Shown here: positions 15,139 through 22,606 of the stretch, one piece after another
How the letters are laid out: each line of letters opens with the position of its first letter
How positions within the stretch are numbered: the stretch's first letter is position 1
Origin: Bacillota bacterium
Lineage (GTDB): Bacteria; Bacillota; Clostridia; Oscillospirales; Ruminococcaceae
DNA length: 26,345 bases
Direction: 5' to 3'
Assembly (NCBI GenBank): GCA_023395435.1
Contig: JAEWZG010000089.1
Coordinates: 1 to 26,345, forward strand
Notes under the pieces: model-generated
Told to the model about the DNA's origin: nothing
Databases searched by the model: none
What the model saw: only the letters and a program-made list of their open reading frames with translations
Program-made: the position numbers and the translations under genes

Positions 15139-15390
15139 TTATTCCTCCACTTCCCATGGCCAAGGTGCGTCAACCCAAGTCCAGTGATGAGATACATCAA
15201 CATCGGATGGGCATATAGGACCATATTTGGCAGTATACTCGTCACGTGCTTCTTTGCTGAGTGCACTGTATTTTTTATAGTATGCAAGACCGTCCTTACA
15301 GAATGGGTGAGAATCAAGATAAAGATTTATATCAACAAGACAGAATTCATACATCTGAACTTTCTTTAAAAGGCTATCTCTTTCTTTCAT
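15139..15390 (-). CDS. cotJB: Spore coat protein CotJB
   Basis: An 83-residue spore coat component, close to the family's usual size. It shows MKERDSLLKKVQMYEFCLVD (helical start), NLYLDSHP, and the conserved aromatic tail DWTWVD-like stretch, here HHWTWVDAPWPWEVEE. I chose ATG 15390 because AGGAGG lies nine bases upstream; an earlier in-frame GTG at 15408 would overlap that site. It overlaps the 3' end of cotJA by 17 bases and is two bases from cotJC, so the three are one translationally tight operon. Confidence 0.93.
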   Translation of the reverse strand: MKERDSLLKKVQMYEFCLVDINLYLDSHPFCKDGLAYYKKYSALSKEARDEYTAKYGPICPSDVDVSHHWTWVDAPWPWEVEE

Positions 15391-15859
15391 ATGGAACAGC
15401 CTCCTCACCTATAAATGGCTTGTCAAGAGAAGGGAAAATGGTTCCTCTTGCAAACCCAATATTGCTATCATAAGTCTTTTCCCACATCTGATAAGGTACA
15501 TATGCCATACCCACAGGTGTTTCAGCAGGAAAAGCAGTTTTAGGCTGACGAAGCTGTGAAGCTTTATCAGCAACATATTTCATTTTATTATCATTTGAGT
15601 TTTTATCAGTAGCATTTAAAACATCTGAATTAGGCAATGCATTACTTGTTGCTGGTGCAGTCATATTATTAACTGGGTTTAAGCTGTCAGAATTCTGGAC
15701 GACATTGCTCATTGGAGCAGTACTCGTATTCTGGTTATTGCCTGCATTTGAAACGCTTGTATTTGGAACAGTAGTATTCATCGGTGAGGTAGCAGTGTTA
15801 TGGCTATTTGATGAATTTGAAAAAAGCAGATCATATAAATCTGCATCAAAGTTATCCAT
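15374..15859 (-). CDS. cotJA: Spore coat protein CotJA with long low-complexity N-terminal extension
   Basis: The C-terminal third (about residues 117-154: GMAYVPYQMWEKTY, then FARGTIFPSLDKPFIGEEA) is the CotJA signature. The Bacillus protein is about 80 residues; this one is 161 because residues 14-92 form an Asn/Ser/Thr/Pro-rich tract with an imperfect internal duplication (TAPMSNVVQNSDSLN against TAPATSNALPNSDVLN). The start is firm: AAGGAG lies eight bases before ATG 15859, and the leading MDNFDADLYDLLF is acidic and looks like a docking peptide. It heads the cotJ operon behind a plausible sigma-E promoter. The extension may be a disordered coat or interspace linker; that is inference. 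Confidence 0.9.
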   Translation of the reverse strand: MDNFDADLYDLLFSNSSNSHNTATSPMNTTVPNTSVSNAGNNQNTSTAPMSNVVQNSDSLNPVNNMTAPATSNALPNSDVLNATDKNSNDNKMKYVADKASQLRQPKTAFPAETPVGMAYVPYQMWEKTYDSNIGFARGTIFPSLDKPFIGEEAVPYERKR

Positions 15860-15910
15860 AGAATTTCTCCTTATCCTAGTAATTTAATTGTTTTTTTGCA
15901 TGGGTACTAC

Positions 15911-15939
15911 ATATTATGAGTAGTTAAAATAAAATGTGA
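15911..15939 (-). promoter_or_regulatory. Candidate sigma-E promoter of cotJABC
   Basis: On the minus strand, TCACATT (15939-15933) is followed after exactly 14 bases by CATAATAT (15918-15911). Against the sigma-E pattern KMATATT-N14/15-CATACAHT the match is 6 of 7 and 6 of 8. It would start transcripts about 45 bases before the cotJA ATG. Bacillus cotJ is sigma-E dependent, which supports the call. Confidence 0.45.
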
Positions 15940-15993
15940 CATAAAAGTATTATTACTTTGTTTTATAAATAATAAGACGAAAAAATAATAATG

Positions 15994-16016
15994 CTATATT
16001 TTTTAACTAAATATAG
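15994..16016. promoter_or_regulatory. AT-rich dyad between cotJA and pilC
   Basis: CTATATTT (15994-16001) and AAATATAG (16009-16016) form perfect 8-bp inverted arms around seven bases. It lies about 60 bases upstream of the pilC promoter, in a 300-base gap (15860-16162) that otherwise holds only the two divergent promoters. It could be an operator, but such repeats are common by chance in DNA this AT-rich. Confidence 0.25.
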
Positions 16017-16078
16017 AATTTAATATTTGATGAAAGTTACAAAAATATAAACCATATTCATTATTTTCCCAAAACGTA

Positions 16079-16107
16079 TTGAAATATTTAGCAGTAAATG
16101 TTATAAT
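16079..16107 (+). promoter_or_regulatory. Sigma-A promoter of the pilus operon
   Basis: TTGAAA (16079-16084), 17 bases, TATAAT (16102-16107). It would give a leader of about 50 bases before the pilC TTG start. The TTG of the -35 is in frame with pilC, which can mislead gene callers into a start too far upstream. Confidence 0.8.
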
Positions 16108-16149
16108 TTTTTTACTTAAAATAGTATATTTATGCCAGATAAGTGCTTT

Positions 16150-16156
16150 GGAGGTG
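16150..16156 (+). promoter_or_regulatory. Ribosome binding site fixing the pilC start
   Basis: GGAGGTG lies six bases before TTG 16163. No comparable site precedes the in-frame TTG at 16079, which is itself part of the promoter. Confidence 0.85.
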
Positions 16157-16162
16157 CGGCGT

Positions 16163-17362
16163 TTGAAAAATTTTACCTATGTAGCAAAAGATTTTACTGG
16201 TAAGACAATAAAGGGTTCATATCAGTGTGAAAATTCTCAGGAACTTGTTAACTATATAGCTGATAAGGGATTGTTTTGTGTTAGTGTAACAGAAGGAATG
16301 AGTTTTGGCGGAAGTAATAGAAGAGGCGCTCATAAGTTTAAGACAAAAGAGCTTGCTATCTGTTGCAGACAGCTGAGTTCAATGCTTTCTTCAGGATTGA
16401 CTCTTATAAAATCTCTGGATATTTTGTATAAGCAGCAGGAAAACAAATATGCTCTTGATACATGGAGAAATATCTATGATGATGTCCAGAAAGGACAGTC
16501 CTTCTCTGAAGCAATTAAGGCTCAGGATGGAGCTTTCCCTGAATTTTTCATCAGTATGATTTCGGCTGGTGAAACATCAGGTACATTGGATATTGTAATG
16601 ACCCGACTTAGCGAGCATTTTTCAAAGGAAAGCAAGCTGAAAAATAAGATTAGAGGTGCGTTGATATATCCTATAATTCTTCTTTTTGTTGCTATAATTG
16701 TTGTAATTGGTGTATTTACATTTATTATGCCAAAATTTAAGGAAATGTTTGCTGATATTGAAATGCCACCGCTGACTAAGGCGATGTTTGCATTCAGTGA
16801 TTTTTTAAAGGGTTATTGGTATATAGTTCTTGTCATTTTTCTGGCTATTGTCGGTGGGGCAATTTATTATCTTAAAAATCCTTCGACAAGATATAAGTTT
16901 GACAGGCATCTTATTAAATCAAGGGCAATTGGAAAGCTCATTGTAAAAGTTTATACAGGACGTTTTGCGAGAACCTTCTCATCACTTTACTCAAGTGGCA
17001 TTCCAATGGTTGAAAGTATAGAAAGATCTGCAGCAGTTCTTGGAAACAGTTACATATCAGAAAGATTTGTTGAAATAGTTGATGAAGTCAAGCAGGGAGG
17101 ATCACTCTCAAATGCTATGCTAAAGGCAGATATTTTCGAAACAATGTTCTGCTCAATGGTTTTTGTAGGCGAAGAAGCTGGTACTCTTGATGAAATTATT
17201 GCAAAGACTGCAGATTTCTATGAAGAGGAATCTGAAAGTGCAATTTCAAAACTTGTATCAATGATCGAACCAGTAATGATTATCTTCCTTGGTGTTCTTA
17301 TCGGACTCGTTGTTGCTTCAATTTACCCAGCAATGATGTCTATGGGCGACAATATAAATTAA
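16163..17362 (+). CDS. pilC: Type IV pilus inner-membrane platform protein PilC (GspF family)
   Basis: PilC is the membrane platform turned by the PilB/PilT motors to add or remove pilins. From TTG 16163 it is 399 residues, normal for the family. It opens with the typical FTYVAKDFTGKTIKG, then holds two GspF cytosolic helical domains (about 50-170 and 255-375) with the repeated hallmarks: CCRQLSSMLSSGL and FARTFSSLYSSGIPMVES, and MISAGETSGTLD and MVFVGEEAGTLDE. Membrane helices lie near 170-195, 220-240 and at the C-terminus (MIIFLGVLIGLVVASIYPAM). GGAGGTG sets the TTG start. It heads the first pilus transcription unit; pilM-pilN follows after 16 bases. Confidence 0.96.
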   Translation: MKNFTYVAKDFTGKTIKGSYQCENSQELVNYIADKGLFCVSVTEGMSFGGSNRRGAHKFKTKELAICCRQLSSMLSSGLTLIKSLDILYKQQENKYALDTWRNIYDDVQKGQSFSEAIKAQDGAFPEFFISMISAGETSGTLDIVMTRLSEHFSKESKLKNKIRGALIYPIILLFVAIIVVIGVFTFIMPKFKEMFADIEMPPLTKAMFAFSDFLKGYWYIVLVIFLAIVGGAIYYLKNPSTRYKFDRHLIKSRAIGKLIVKVYTGRFARTFSSLYSSGIPMVESIERSAAVLGNSYISERFVEIVDEVKQGGSLSNAMLKADIFETMFCSMVFVGEEAGTLDEIIAKTADFYEEESESAISKLVSMIEPVMIIFLGVLIGLVVASIYPAMMSMGDNIN

Positions 17363-17378
17363 AAAGGAGTGATTTGTT

Positions 17379-18875
17379 TTGTTATCATTTGACTTTTCAG
17401 ATAAACAGATAAGAGTCGTTAAGGGTGAACTTGTAGGAGGCAAAATAAAAATAGCAGGTGCTATGGTTATTGATGTACCATCAGGCGTAATAATAAATGG
17501 CTTTATCCAGGAATTAAGCAAGCTTGTTTCAATAGTAAACGAACAGCTTATTCACAACAAATTTACCGATAAAGAAGCTGTTATTTCTCTTTCATCAAGC
17601 CAAATAGTTTTCAGAGAACTTAAAGTTCCTAAAGCAAAAGGCAATCAGCTTTTTTCAATGGTAAAAAATCAGATGCAGAGCGATATGGGTGTTTCGGATG
17701 ACTATAATATTACATATACTATAGTAGGTGAAGCAAAAGAGGACAATATGGTAGTAAACAAGATTCTTGCTGCTGCCTGCCCTAATGATATGATTGTTGG
17801 GATCAAGAGAATGTTCAACATGCTTTCTCTTCCTCTTAAGAGTATTTCAATAAATTGCAACTGTATTTCACGTATCGTTCTTGCTGATCCAAGAAATAAG
17901 GATAAAATGCCGTTGCTTGCAGTTCAAATTGATAATAACTTCTTAAATCTCAATCTTTATGAAAACAATCAGCTTGCATTTTCAAGAGTAGTTCCTATTG
18001 ACAAGGAAGATTACGGCGGAATTGAAGATTACGTTTATCAGGCTTTGAATGAAAATGTATTCAGAATGATACAGTTCAACAAGGCACGTGGCGGAATTGG
18101 TATAAGGGATGTTATTTTCTATGGTAATGTGAGTGATTACATAAAGCTGACAAGATCCATTGAACAGCAGGATGTAAAGACTCATATTCTTGCTGTACCA
18201 AATCAAATAGTCGGATATGAAAAATTTGAATTTGCTGCTTATGCTAATGCAATCGGTGCAATGCTTAAGGGCAAAAAGGATACAGAAAAGACAAATCTTC
18301 TCGAGGTTGATTCTGCAAAAGGCAGAGAACAGATTACAAGTGGATTCTATAAAACACTTATAGCTGCTTTTGTTCTTACTGCTGCAATCGGTGTTGCAGG
18401 ATATTTCGGGTTAGATTATTATAATAATACAATTAAGGATGAAACTCAGACTATTCAGGACGAAATTAATTCGCCTAAAAACAAGAAGAGCCTGAAAGAA
18501 TTAGATTCAGCTGATAATTATTTAAGTAAGCTCAAGACATATTACAATGGCGTTGATATAGCAAATCAAACTCTTGCTTCAAATAAAGTTTTGACTCAGG
18601 ATATTTTTGATGAAATTATAAAGCAATTAAATGGTAAGGCAAAGATTGGTGAAATCGTATATAAACCAGGTGAATTACATATTAAGTTTATTGCCTCTGA
18701 TAAGAATTATCCAGCTACTATGGTTGAAAATCTTCATAAATGCGGTAAGTTTGCACAGGTATTATATTATGGTATTGATCCTGGAAAACCAACTGAGAAG
18801 CTATGGGAATTTGAAGTAACATTATGTCTTAAGAATGCACCAACAAATGCAGAGGAAGCAGGTGAAACCAAATGA
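17379..18875 (+). CDS. pilMN: PilM-PilN fusion, type IV pilus alignment complex
   Basis: A 498-residue fusion. Residues 1-300 are PilM, the cytosolic actin/FtsA-like protein: the opening LSFDFSDKQIRVVKGEL, IDVPSGVIINGFI, VISLSSSQIVFRELKVPKA and the late AYANAIGAML are characteristic. Residues 305-318 (NLLEVDSAKGREQ) mimic the NLLP-type start of PilN, followed by one membrane helix (about 326-344), a coiled stretch and an extracytoplasmic PilN-like ferredoxin fold (about 400-485). Normally PilM and PilN are separate and bind each other. A pilMN fusion has, as I recall, been named in Clostridioides difficile. Start TTG 17379 has AAGGAG nine bases upstream. The stop overlaps the pilO ATG by four bases. 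Confidence 0.9.
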   Translation: MLSFDFSDKQIRVVKGELVGGKIKIAGAMVIDVPSGVIINGFIQELSKLVSIVNEQLIHNKFTDKEAVISLSSSQIVFRELKVPKAKGNQLFSMVKNQMQSDMGVSDDYNITYTIVGEAKEDNMVVNKILAAACPNDMIVGIKRMFNMLSLPLKSISINCNCISRIVLADPRNKDKMPLLAVQIDNNFLNLNLYENNQLAFSRVVPIDKEDYGGIEDYVYQALNENVFRMIQFNKARGGIGIRDVIFYGNVSDYIKLTRSIEQQDVKTHILAVPNQIVGYEKFEFAAYANAIGAMLKGKKDTEKTNLLEVDSAKGREQITSGFYKTLIAAFVLTAAIGVAGYFGLDYYNNTIKDETQTIQDEINSPKNKKSLKELDSADNYLSKLKTYYNGVDIANQTLASNKVLTQDIFDEIIKQLNGKAKIGEIVYKPGELHIKFIASDKNYPATMVENLHKCGKFAQVLYYGIDPGKPTEKLWEFEVTLCLKNAPTNAEEAGETK

Positions 18876-19618
18876 AATTAGCATATAGAGATAAGGTTCT
18901 TCTTACATTTCTTGTTATTATAGTTACTGGTTTTCTGGCTTATATTTTTGCGGTAAAACCTAATATGGAAAGTATAGATACGAGTAAGTCTGCACGTACT
19001 TCTGCTCAGACTAAACTTGACAGTGTAAACAAGGAAGTAAGCAGGCTCGGAAAAGTAAAAAAAGATGTAATAACTTATGAAGAAAAGTGTTTGTCAGCTT
19101 CAAATACATTCCTCAAGCATACACCAAATTACGACGTAGACAGATTTATTCAAAAAATGCTTGATAAAAATAAACTGACATTAACTAAGTTTACCCTTGG
19201 TGACCCTGATGTTATTGATTTGCCAGGGTATTCATTTACACCTTTGAAATTACAGTACCCATTAGGTGGTACCTTTGATGTTACTGATCCTGATGGTTCT
19301 GCGCAAATTAAAGAAGATCAAACTGTATCATCCAATGCAAATATGGTTGGTTCAACTCCAAAACCTGATAATAAAAAATCAGATGGAAAAGAACAAGGTA
19401 TAACTTCACTTCCAGCTGTTTCTATCGAACTGAAGGTAACGGGCGATGTACTTGATCTAAACAAGTTTTTTGCAGGTTTATGTGCAAAGGAACAAATGAG
19501 TGTTGTTATCAACGAATATAAAATGACTGCAAAAGACGCAACGAAAAACATAGTTGAAGCTGATATTAAAATGACTGTATACTTTCTGCAGCCGGTAGAC
19601 ATCAAAGCCGAGAACTAG
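18872..19618 (+). CDS. pilO: PilO-like pilus alignment protein
   Basis: A 248-residue bitopic protein: a short cytosolic start, one membrane helix (about 8-27: VLLTFLVIIVTGFLAYIFAV), a coiled-coil region (about 32-75), then an extracytoplasmic domain split by a disordered Ser/Asn/Lys/Pro linker (about 150-178). The last part (LPAVSIELKVTGDVLDLNKFF) is the PilO-type fold. Sequence is divergent, and the call rests on topology, on that segment and on position directly after pilM-pilN, with ATGA coupling. In T4P systems PilO pairs with PilN around the platform. Confidence 0.82.
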   Translation: MKLAYRDKVLLTFLVIIVTGFLAYIFAVKPNMESIDTSKSARTSAQTKLDSVNKEVSRLGKVKKDVITYEEKCLSASNTFLKHTPNYDVDRFIQKMLDKNKLTLTKFTLGDPDVIDLPGYSFTPLKLQYPLGGTFDVTDPDGSAQIKEDQTVSSNANMVGSTPKPDNKKSDGKEQGITSLPAVSIELKVTGDVLDLNKFFAGLCAKEQMSVVINEYKMTAKDATKNIVEADIKMTVYFLQPVDIKAEN

Positions 19619-19627
19619 TATTCGACA
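19619..19627 (-). promoter_or_regulatory. Spo0A-box-like nonamer in the pilO-beta-helix gap
   Basis: TATTCGACA read on the minus strand is TGTCGAATA, sharing nine bases with the dyad arms near 2.9 kb and containing the 0A-box core. It lies in the 22-base gap inside the operon. It is single, so chance is a serious alternative. Confidence 0.2.
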
Positions 19628-19640
19628 GAGAGGTATTAAC

Positions 19641-21545
19641 ATGAAAAAAGCAAGAACTTTTGGTAAGAAAAATCAAAAGGGCGCTACACTTGTTATGGTT
19701 GTAGGTATTTTTTCTGTTTTAATCATTATTGTTACTGCAACAGTTTCAGTTGCAGTTGCGGCACGAAGACAGACTTATACTAAGTACTGTAACAGCCAGG
19801 CGTATTACTATGCAAATTCAGCTCTTAATGTTTTTGTAAGTAATACTGCAACGGATGCGTCTCTTAAGGAATTTTTAACGAATGTTAGTTCAGCTAAGGA
19901 ATCCGAAGAGATAAAAATCGGGAATAATTCCACGGTTAAGTATTATATTACCAAGCAGTCAGATGGGAAATTATTGGTTAAGGTCGAAGGAACTTTTGAT
20001 GGACGCAAAGCCTATTCATCAGTTTTGTTTAATAGTGACGGTACGGTTAATACACCAATTTTTAATGCTGCATCTGTTTCACTAGATAATTTGCATTTTA
20101 CACAGTCGTTTTTTGCAACAGGTGATATTATTTCGAAATTTCCTGATAGCGGAAACGGTAAATGTGAAATAACCAACTATACCAAAATCCACGGAAACAT
20201 CTATTCTACTGGTAATATTGAATTTAATAGCAATGGTGCTATAGTCGAGGGTACAAATAGTGAAGTTTTCAGCATTCAGACACCAAAGAAGTTTTCTGTT
20301 GAAAATTCTACTGTTTCAATTATTTATCCTGATACAGTTAAAAAAGCATATATTAACTGCTATACATTTTCTATTCCTGTTTCTGCAACTTTAGGAAATC
20401 AAAATAAGTATTTGGATATTCACTGCACACAAGTATCAATTAATAATCCTGCGAAAATATATGGTAACTTATATCTATATAAAGCTAAGGATTCATCAGG
20501 CAGAGTCATTGGTAGTCCTTCAATTAACTTAGGTAATTCAACTATATATGGTGATGTGTATATAGATGGAAATGTTTCCATAGCTTCAAACAATGCTACA
20601 ATAAAAGGTAATCTTATTGTAACAGGAAGCTGTAGCTTGTCATCAATTAAAGTTGAAGGCAACGTATATTGTTCATCATATTCAGCTGGTTGGAATACTA
20701 ATGTTCAAGGCGAGGTACATTCCCCTTCAGGTGGAGATACATGGGATGAGTCTCATGATAGACAGTTACTTGCTTCTAAAGAAAAACCACCTATAGATGA
20801 TCCTGAATCAATTTTTAAGAAATACGAAATATCTTCAGAAGACTATATTGCGGAAAATAATGTAAACTTTAGTCAGAATAGTTATAATGCAAGCCAAAAT
20901 GGATTGGTAATTAATAAGACTGGAACATTAAATGGCACTACAGTCAGCGGAAAAACAATCACAATAAATGTTAAAGATCAGGTAATATGGTTACAGTTGA
21001 ATGTAAAGCAATTTGATCAATGTAAAATAGTAATAAACAAGGATTTAGAGTATCCTGAAACGCCAGTATATTTCTATTTGCCTGCAGGCAAAAAGCTTCA
21101 AATTAATCAAACGACGATACTGACAGATAAAACAACTAGTATGATTAATAATAATGTAGTTTTCCAGGTAGCTAAAGATGAGAATGATGCAGTTCCGATT
21201 ACAAAGGGTCAGCCTGTGTATTGGTTCCTCGGGGCAAGTTCTGAGATTAATTGCTGGAATTCAACAATAGAAGGATATATTTATGGACCAAAAGCAAAGG
21301 TATCCAGTTCGTGCGCTGGATTATTAGATACAACATTTACAATTAATGGTACAACTAAATATAAAGAAAAGCCGCCTATTATCGGTGCTGTCATAGTTAA
21401 TTCTGTTGATATTACTAATGATCATTGTGGAATTTTATATCTTATACCAATGGTGGACAGTATGCCAGGAATAAATATACCAGATCTGCCAGAGGGAGAT
21501 GACACACCTGCAAACTGGTCTATTGATACGTACATCAGACAGTAA
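19641..21545 (+). CDS. Large pilin-like protein with beta-helix repeats (PilX/PilK position)
   Basis: A 634-residue protein. Residues 1-14 are a basic leader ending KG, then a membrane helix (about 15-40: ATLVMVVGIFSVLIIIV) like PilX/GspK-type minor pilins; the usual Glu5 is absent (Met19 there). Residues about 180-360 hold rungs of a bactofilin-like right-handed beta-helix, recurring every 16-19 residues: IHGNIYST, IYGNLYLY, IYGDVYIDG, IKGNLIVTG, VEGNVYCS, VQGEVHS. The C-terminal part (about 540-610; IYGPKAKVSSS, then IIGAVIVNSVDI) resembles the DUF7305-type domain of pilus assembly proteins. It is probably a pilus tip or initiation subunit, or an adhesin. RBS AGAGAGG precedes ATG. Confidence 0.78.
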   Translation: MKKARTFGKKNQKGATLVMVVGIFSVLIIIVTATVSVAVAARRQTYTKYCNSQAYYYANSALNVFVSNTATDASLKEFLTNVSSAKESEEIKIGNNSTVKYYITKQSDGKLLVKVEGTFDGRKAYSSVLFNSDGTVNTPIFNAASVSLDNLHFTQSFFATGDIISKFPDSGNGKCEITNYTKIHGNIYSTGNIEFNSNGAIVEGTNSEVFSIQTPKKFSVENSTVSIIYPDTVKKAYINCYTFSIPVSATLGNQNKYLDIHCTQVSINNPAKIYGNLYLYKAKDSSGRVIGSPSINLGNSTIYGDVYIDGNVSIASNNATIKGNLIVTGSCSLSSIKVEGNVYCSSYSAGWNTNVQGEVHSPSGGDTWDESHDRQLLASKEKPPIDDPESIFKKYEISSEDYIAENNVNFSQNSYNASQNGLVINKTGTLNGTTVSGKTITINVKDQVIWLQLNVKQFDQCKIVINKDLEYPETPVYFYLPAGKKLQINQTTILTDKTTSMINNNVVFQVAKDENDAVPITKGQPVYWFLGASSEINCWNSTIEGYIYGPKAKVSSSCAGLLDTTFTINGTTKYKEKPPIIGAVIVNSVDITNDHCGILYLIPMVDSMPGINIPDLPEGDDTPANWSIDTYIRQ

Positions 21546-21557
21546 GGGGGAGATATT

Positions 21558-21878
21558 ATGAAAAATAAAAAGCTTAATAGAAAAGGATTTTCTCTTTGTG
21601 AAGTTCTTGTTGCAATGACTATTTTTGCAATAGCGTCACTTGTTCTTGCTACTATGGTTTGTACAACTACAAGTATGAATAAGAAGAACTATAAGATGAA
21701 TAAGCAAATGCAACAGCAAAGCAAGGCTGTTGAATTAGAAGATCCTACTTCAATTAAAAATACAACCACCTCACCTTTTTCAATACCAATACAGGGCGGA
21801 GATACTTTTAATTATAGTATTAACAAGCATGATACTGGAACAAATGATGATTATTCAAATTATAAGTATTTTGACTAG
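21558..21878 (+). CDS. Type IV prepilin, short
   Basis: A 106-residue prepilin. The 10-residue leader MKNKKLNRKG ends in the cleavage site G/F, and the mature end FSLCEVLVAMTIFAIASLVL has Glu5. The helix is followed by a Lys/Asn/Gln-rich stretch and only about 60 further residues, so the globular head would be tiny, with no C-terminal disulfide pair. The length suits a minor pilin or a very short major one. AAGGGGG lies before the ATG, 12 bases after the beta-helix gene, and the next prepilin starts 23 bases later. Which pilin is the main subunit cannot be decided from sequence. Confidence 0.88.
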   Translation: MKNKKLNRKGFSLCEVLVAMTIFAIASLVLATMVCTTTSMNKKNYKMNKQMQQQSKAVELEDPTSIKNTTTSPFSIPIQGGDTFNYSINKHDTGTNDDYSNYKYFD

Positions 21879-21901
21879 AGTCATAGATTGAGGTGAACAA
21901 C

Positions 21902-22549
21902 GTGAAAAAAATCAAAAAGAACTTGAGAGGGTTTACTCTTCTTGAGCTTTTGGTTGCCTTGGCAATTTCAACGATGGTGCTTACTGGAGCATTGGCTTTG
22001 GTGCTTCCATCAAACAAGTTGTTTTATACTACATCAAATTTGCAGCAGGAGCAGGATGCAAGTCGAATGCTTTCTAAAGGAATTAACGAACGACTCCGTT
22101 TTGCAACTGATATTGTTTTTATTAATAACACCAGTAATTATCCGACCCGCACAAATGATAAATTCAAGGACTATAAGGTGATTTGTGTAAAAACAACGTT
22201 TGATGCAAAAGGCAGAAAAAGTAGCACGGTTTATTTGAAAGAAAATCTCGATGTAATGACGCCGGAAAAGAAAATGATTCCGGATCATGTTTTAGGAAAG
22301 TACAAAGCTTTTATTAATCTTGACGCAGCAGGATACAACCTTGATACTCAAATCGAAATGTATAGGATTGATCACAAGGATAATAAAGTGGATCCATTAA
22401 AAACATCTGAAATAATTACTTTCAAGAATCTTAAATTGAAAACAAACCTTATCAAGGATGCTGTTTTAAATCCAACAATAGATGGTTTGAATTTTGCTTC
22501 AGCTGTTACCGGAAATAACGATTATTATACGGTTATTATTTATAAATAA
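21902..22549 (+). CDS. Type IV prepilin
   Basis: A 215-residue prepilin with leader MKKIKKNLRG, cleavage at G/F, and the classic FTLLELLVALAISTMVL with Glu5. The PilW/PilJ-like size and the following Gln/Asp-rich helix (LQQEQDASRMLSKGINERLR) resemble minor pilins. GTG 21902 is the likely start: GAGGTG (21890-21895) lies six bases upstream, and an earlier in-frame GTG at 21893 is part of that site. It is the last gene of the first pilus unit and is followed by a terminator. Confidence 0.88.
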   Translation: MKKIKKNLRGFTLLELLVALAISTMVLTGALALVLPSNKLFYTTSNLQQEQDASRMLSKGINERLRFATDIVFINNTSNYPTRTNDKFKDYKVICVKTTFDAKGRKSSTVYLKENLDVMTPEKKMIPDHVLGKYKAFINLDAAGYNLDTQIEMYRIDHKDNKVDPLKTSEIITFKNLKLKTNLIKDAVLNPTIDGLNFASAVTGNNDYYTVIIYK

Positions 22550-22554
22550 AACCT

Positions 22555-22595
22555 GCAATAAAAAAGCAGCCATATATATGACTGCTTTTTATTGC
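22555..22595. terminator. Bidirectional terminator between the prepilin and pilD
   Basis: An imperfect stem joins GCAATAAAAAAGCAG (22555-22569) with CTGCTTTTTATTGC (22582-22595) with one bulged A; the loop can pair further (CATATATATG). A and T runs on either side give a T tract in both directions. It separates two converging genes. Confidence 0.85.
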
Positions 22596-22606
22596 CCTTT
22601 TGAATT

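Noticed and set aside
15860..16162. A hidden small gene in the cotJA-pilC gap
   Set aside because: No frame with a start, ribosome site and sensible composition; the gap is accounted for by two divergent promoters, a dyad and the pilC leader.
16882..16889. Spo0A-box core (TTCGACAA) in pilC
   Set aside because: It lies in the middle of a well-conserved coding region, is single, and is expected by chance at about this frequency.
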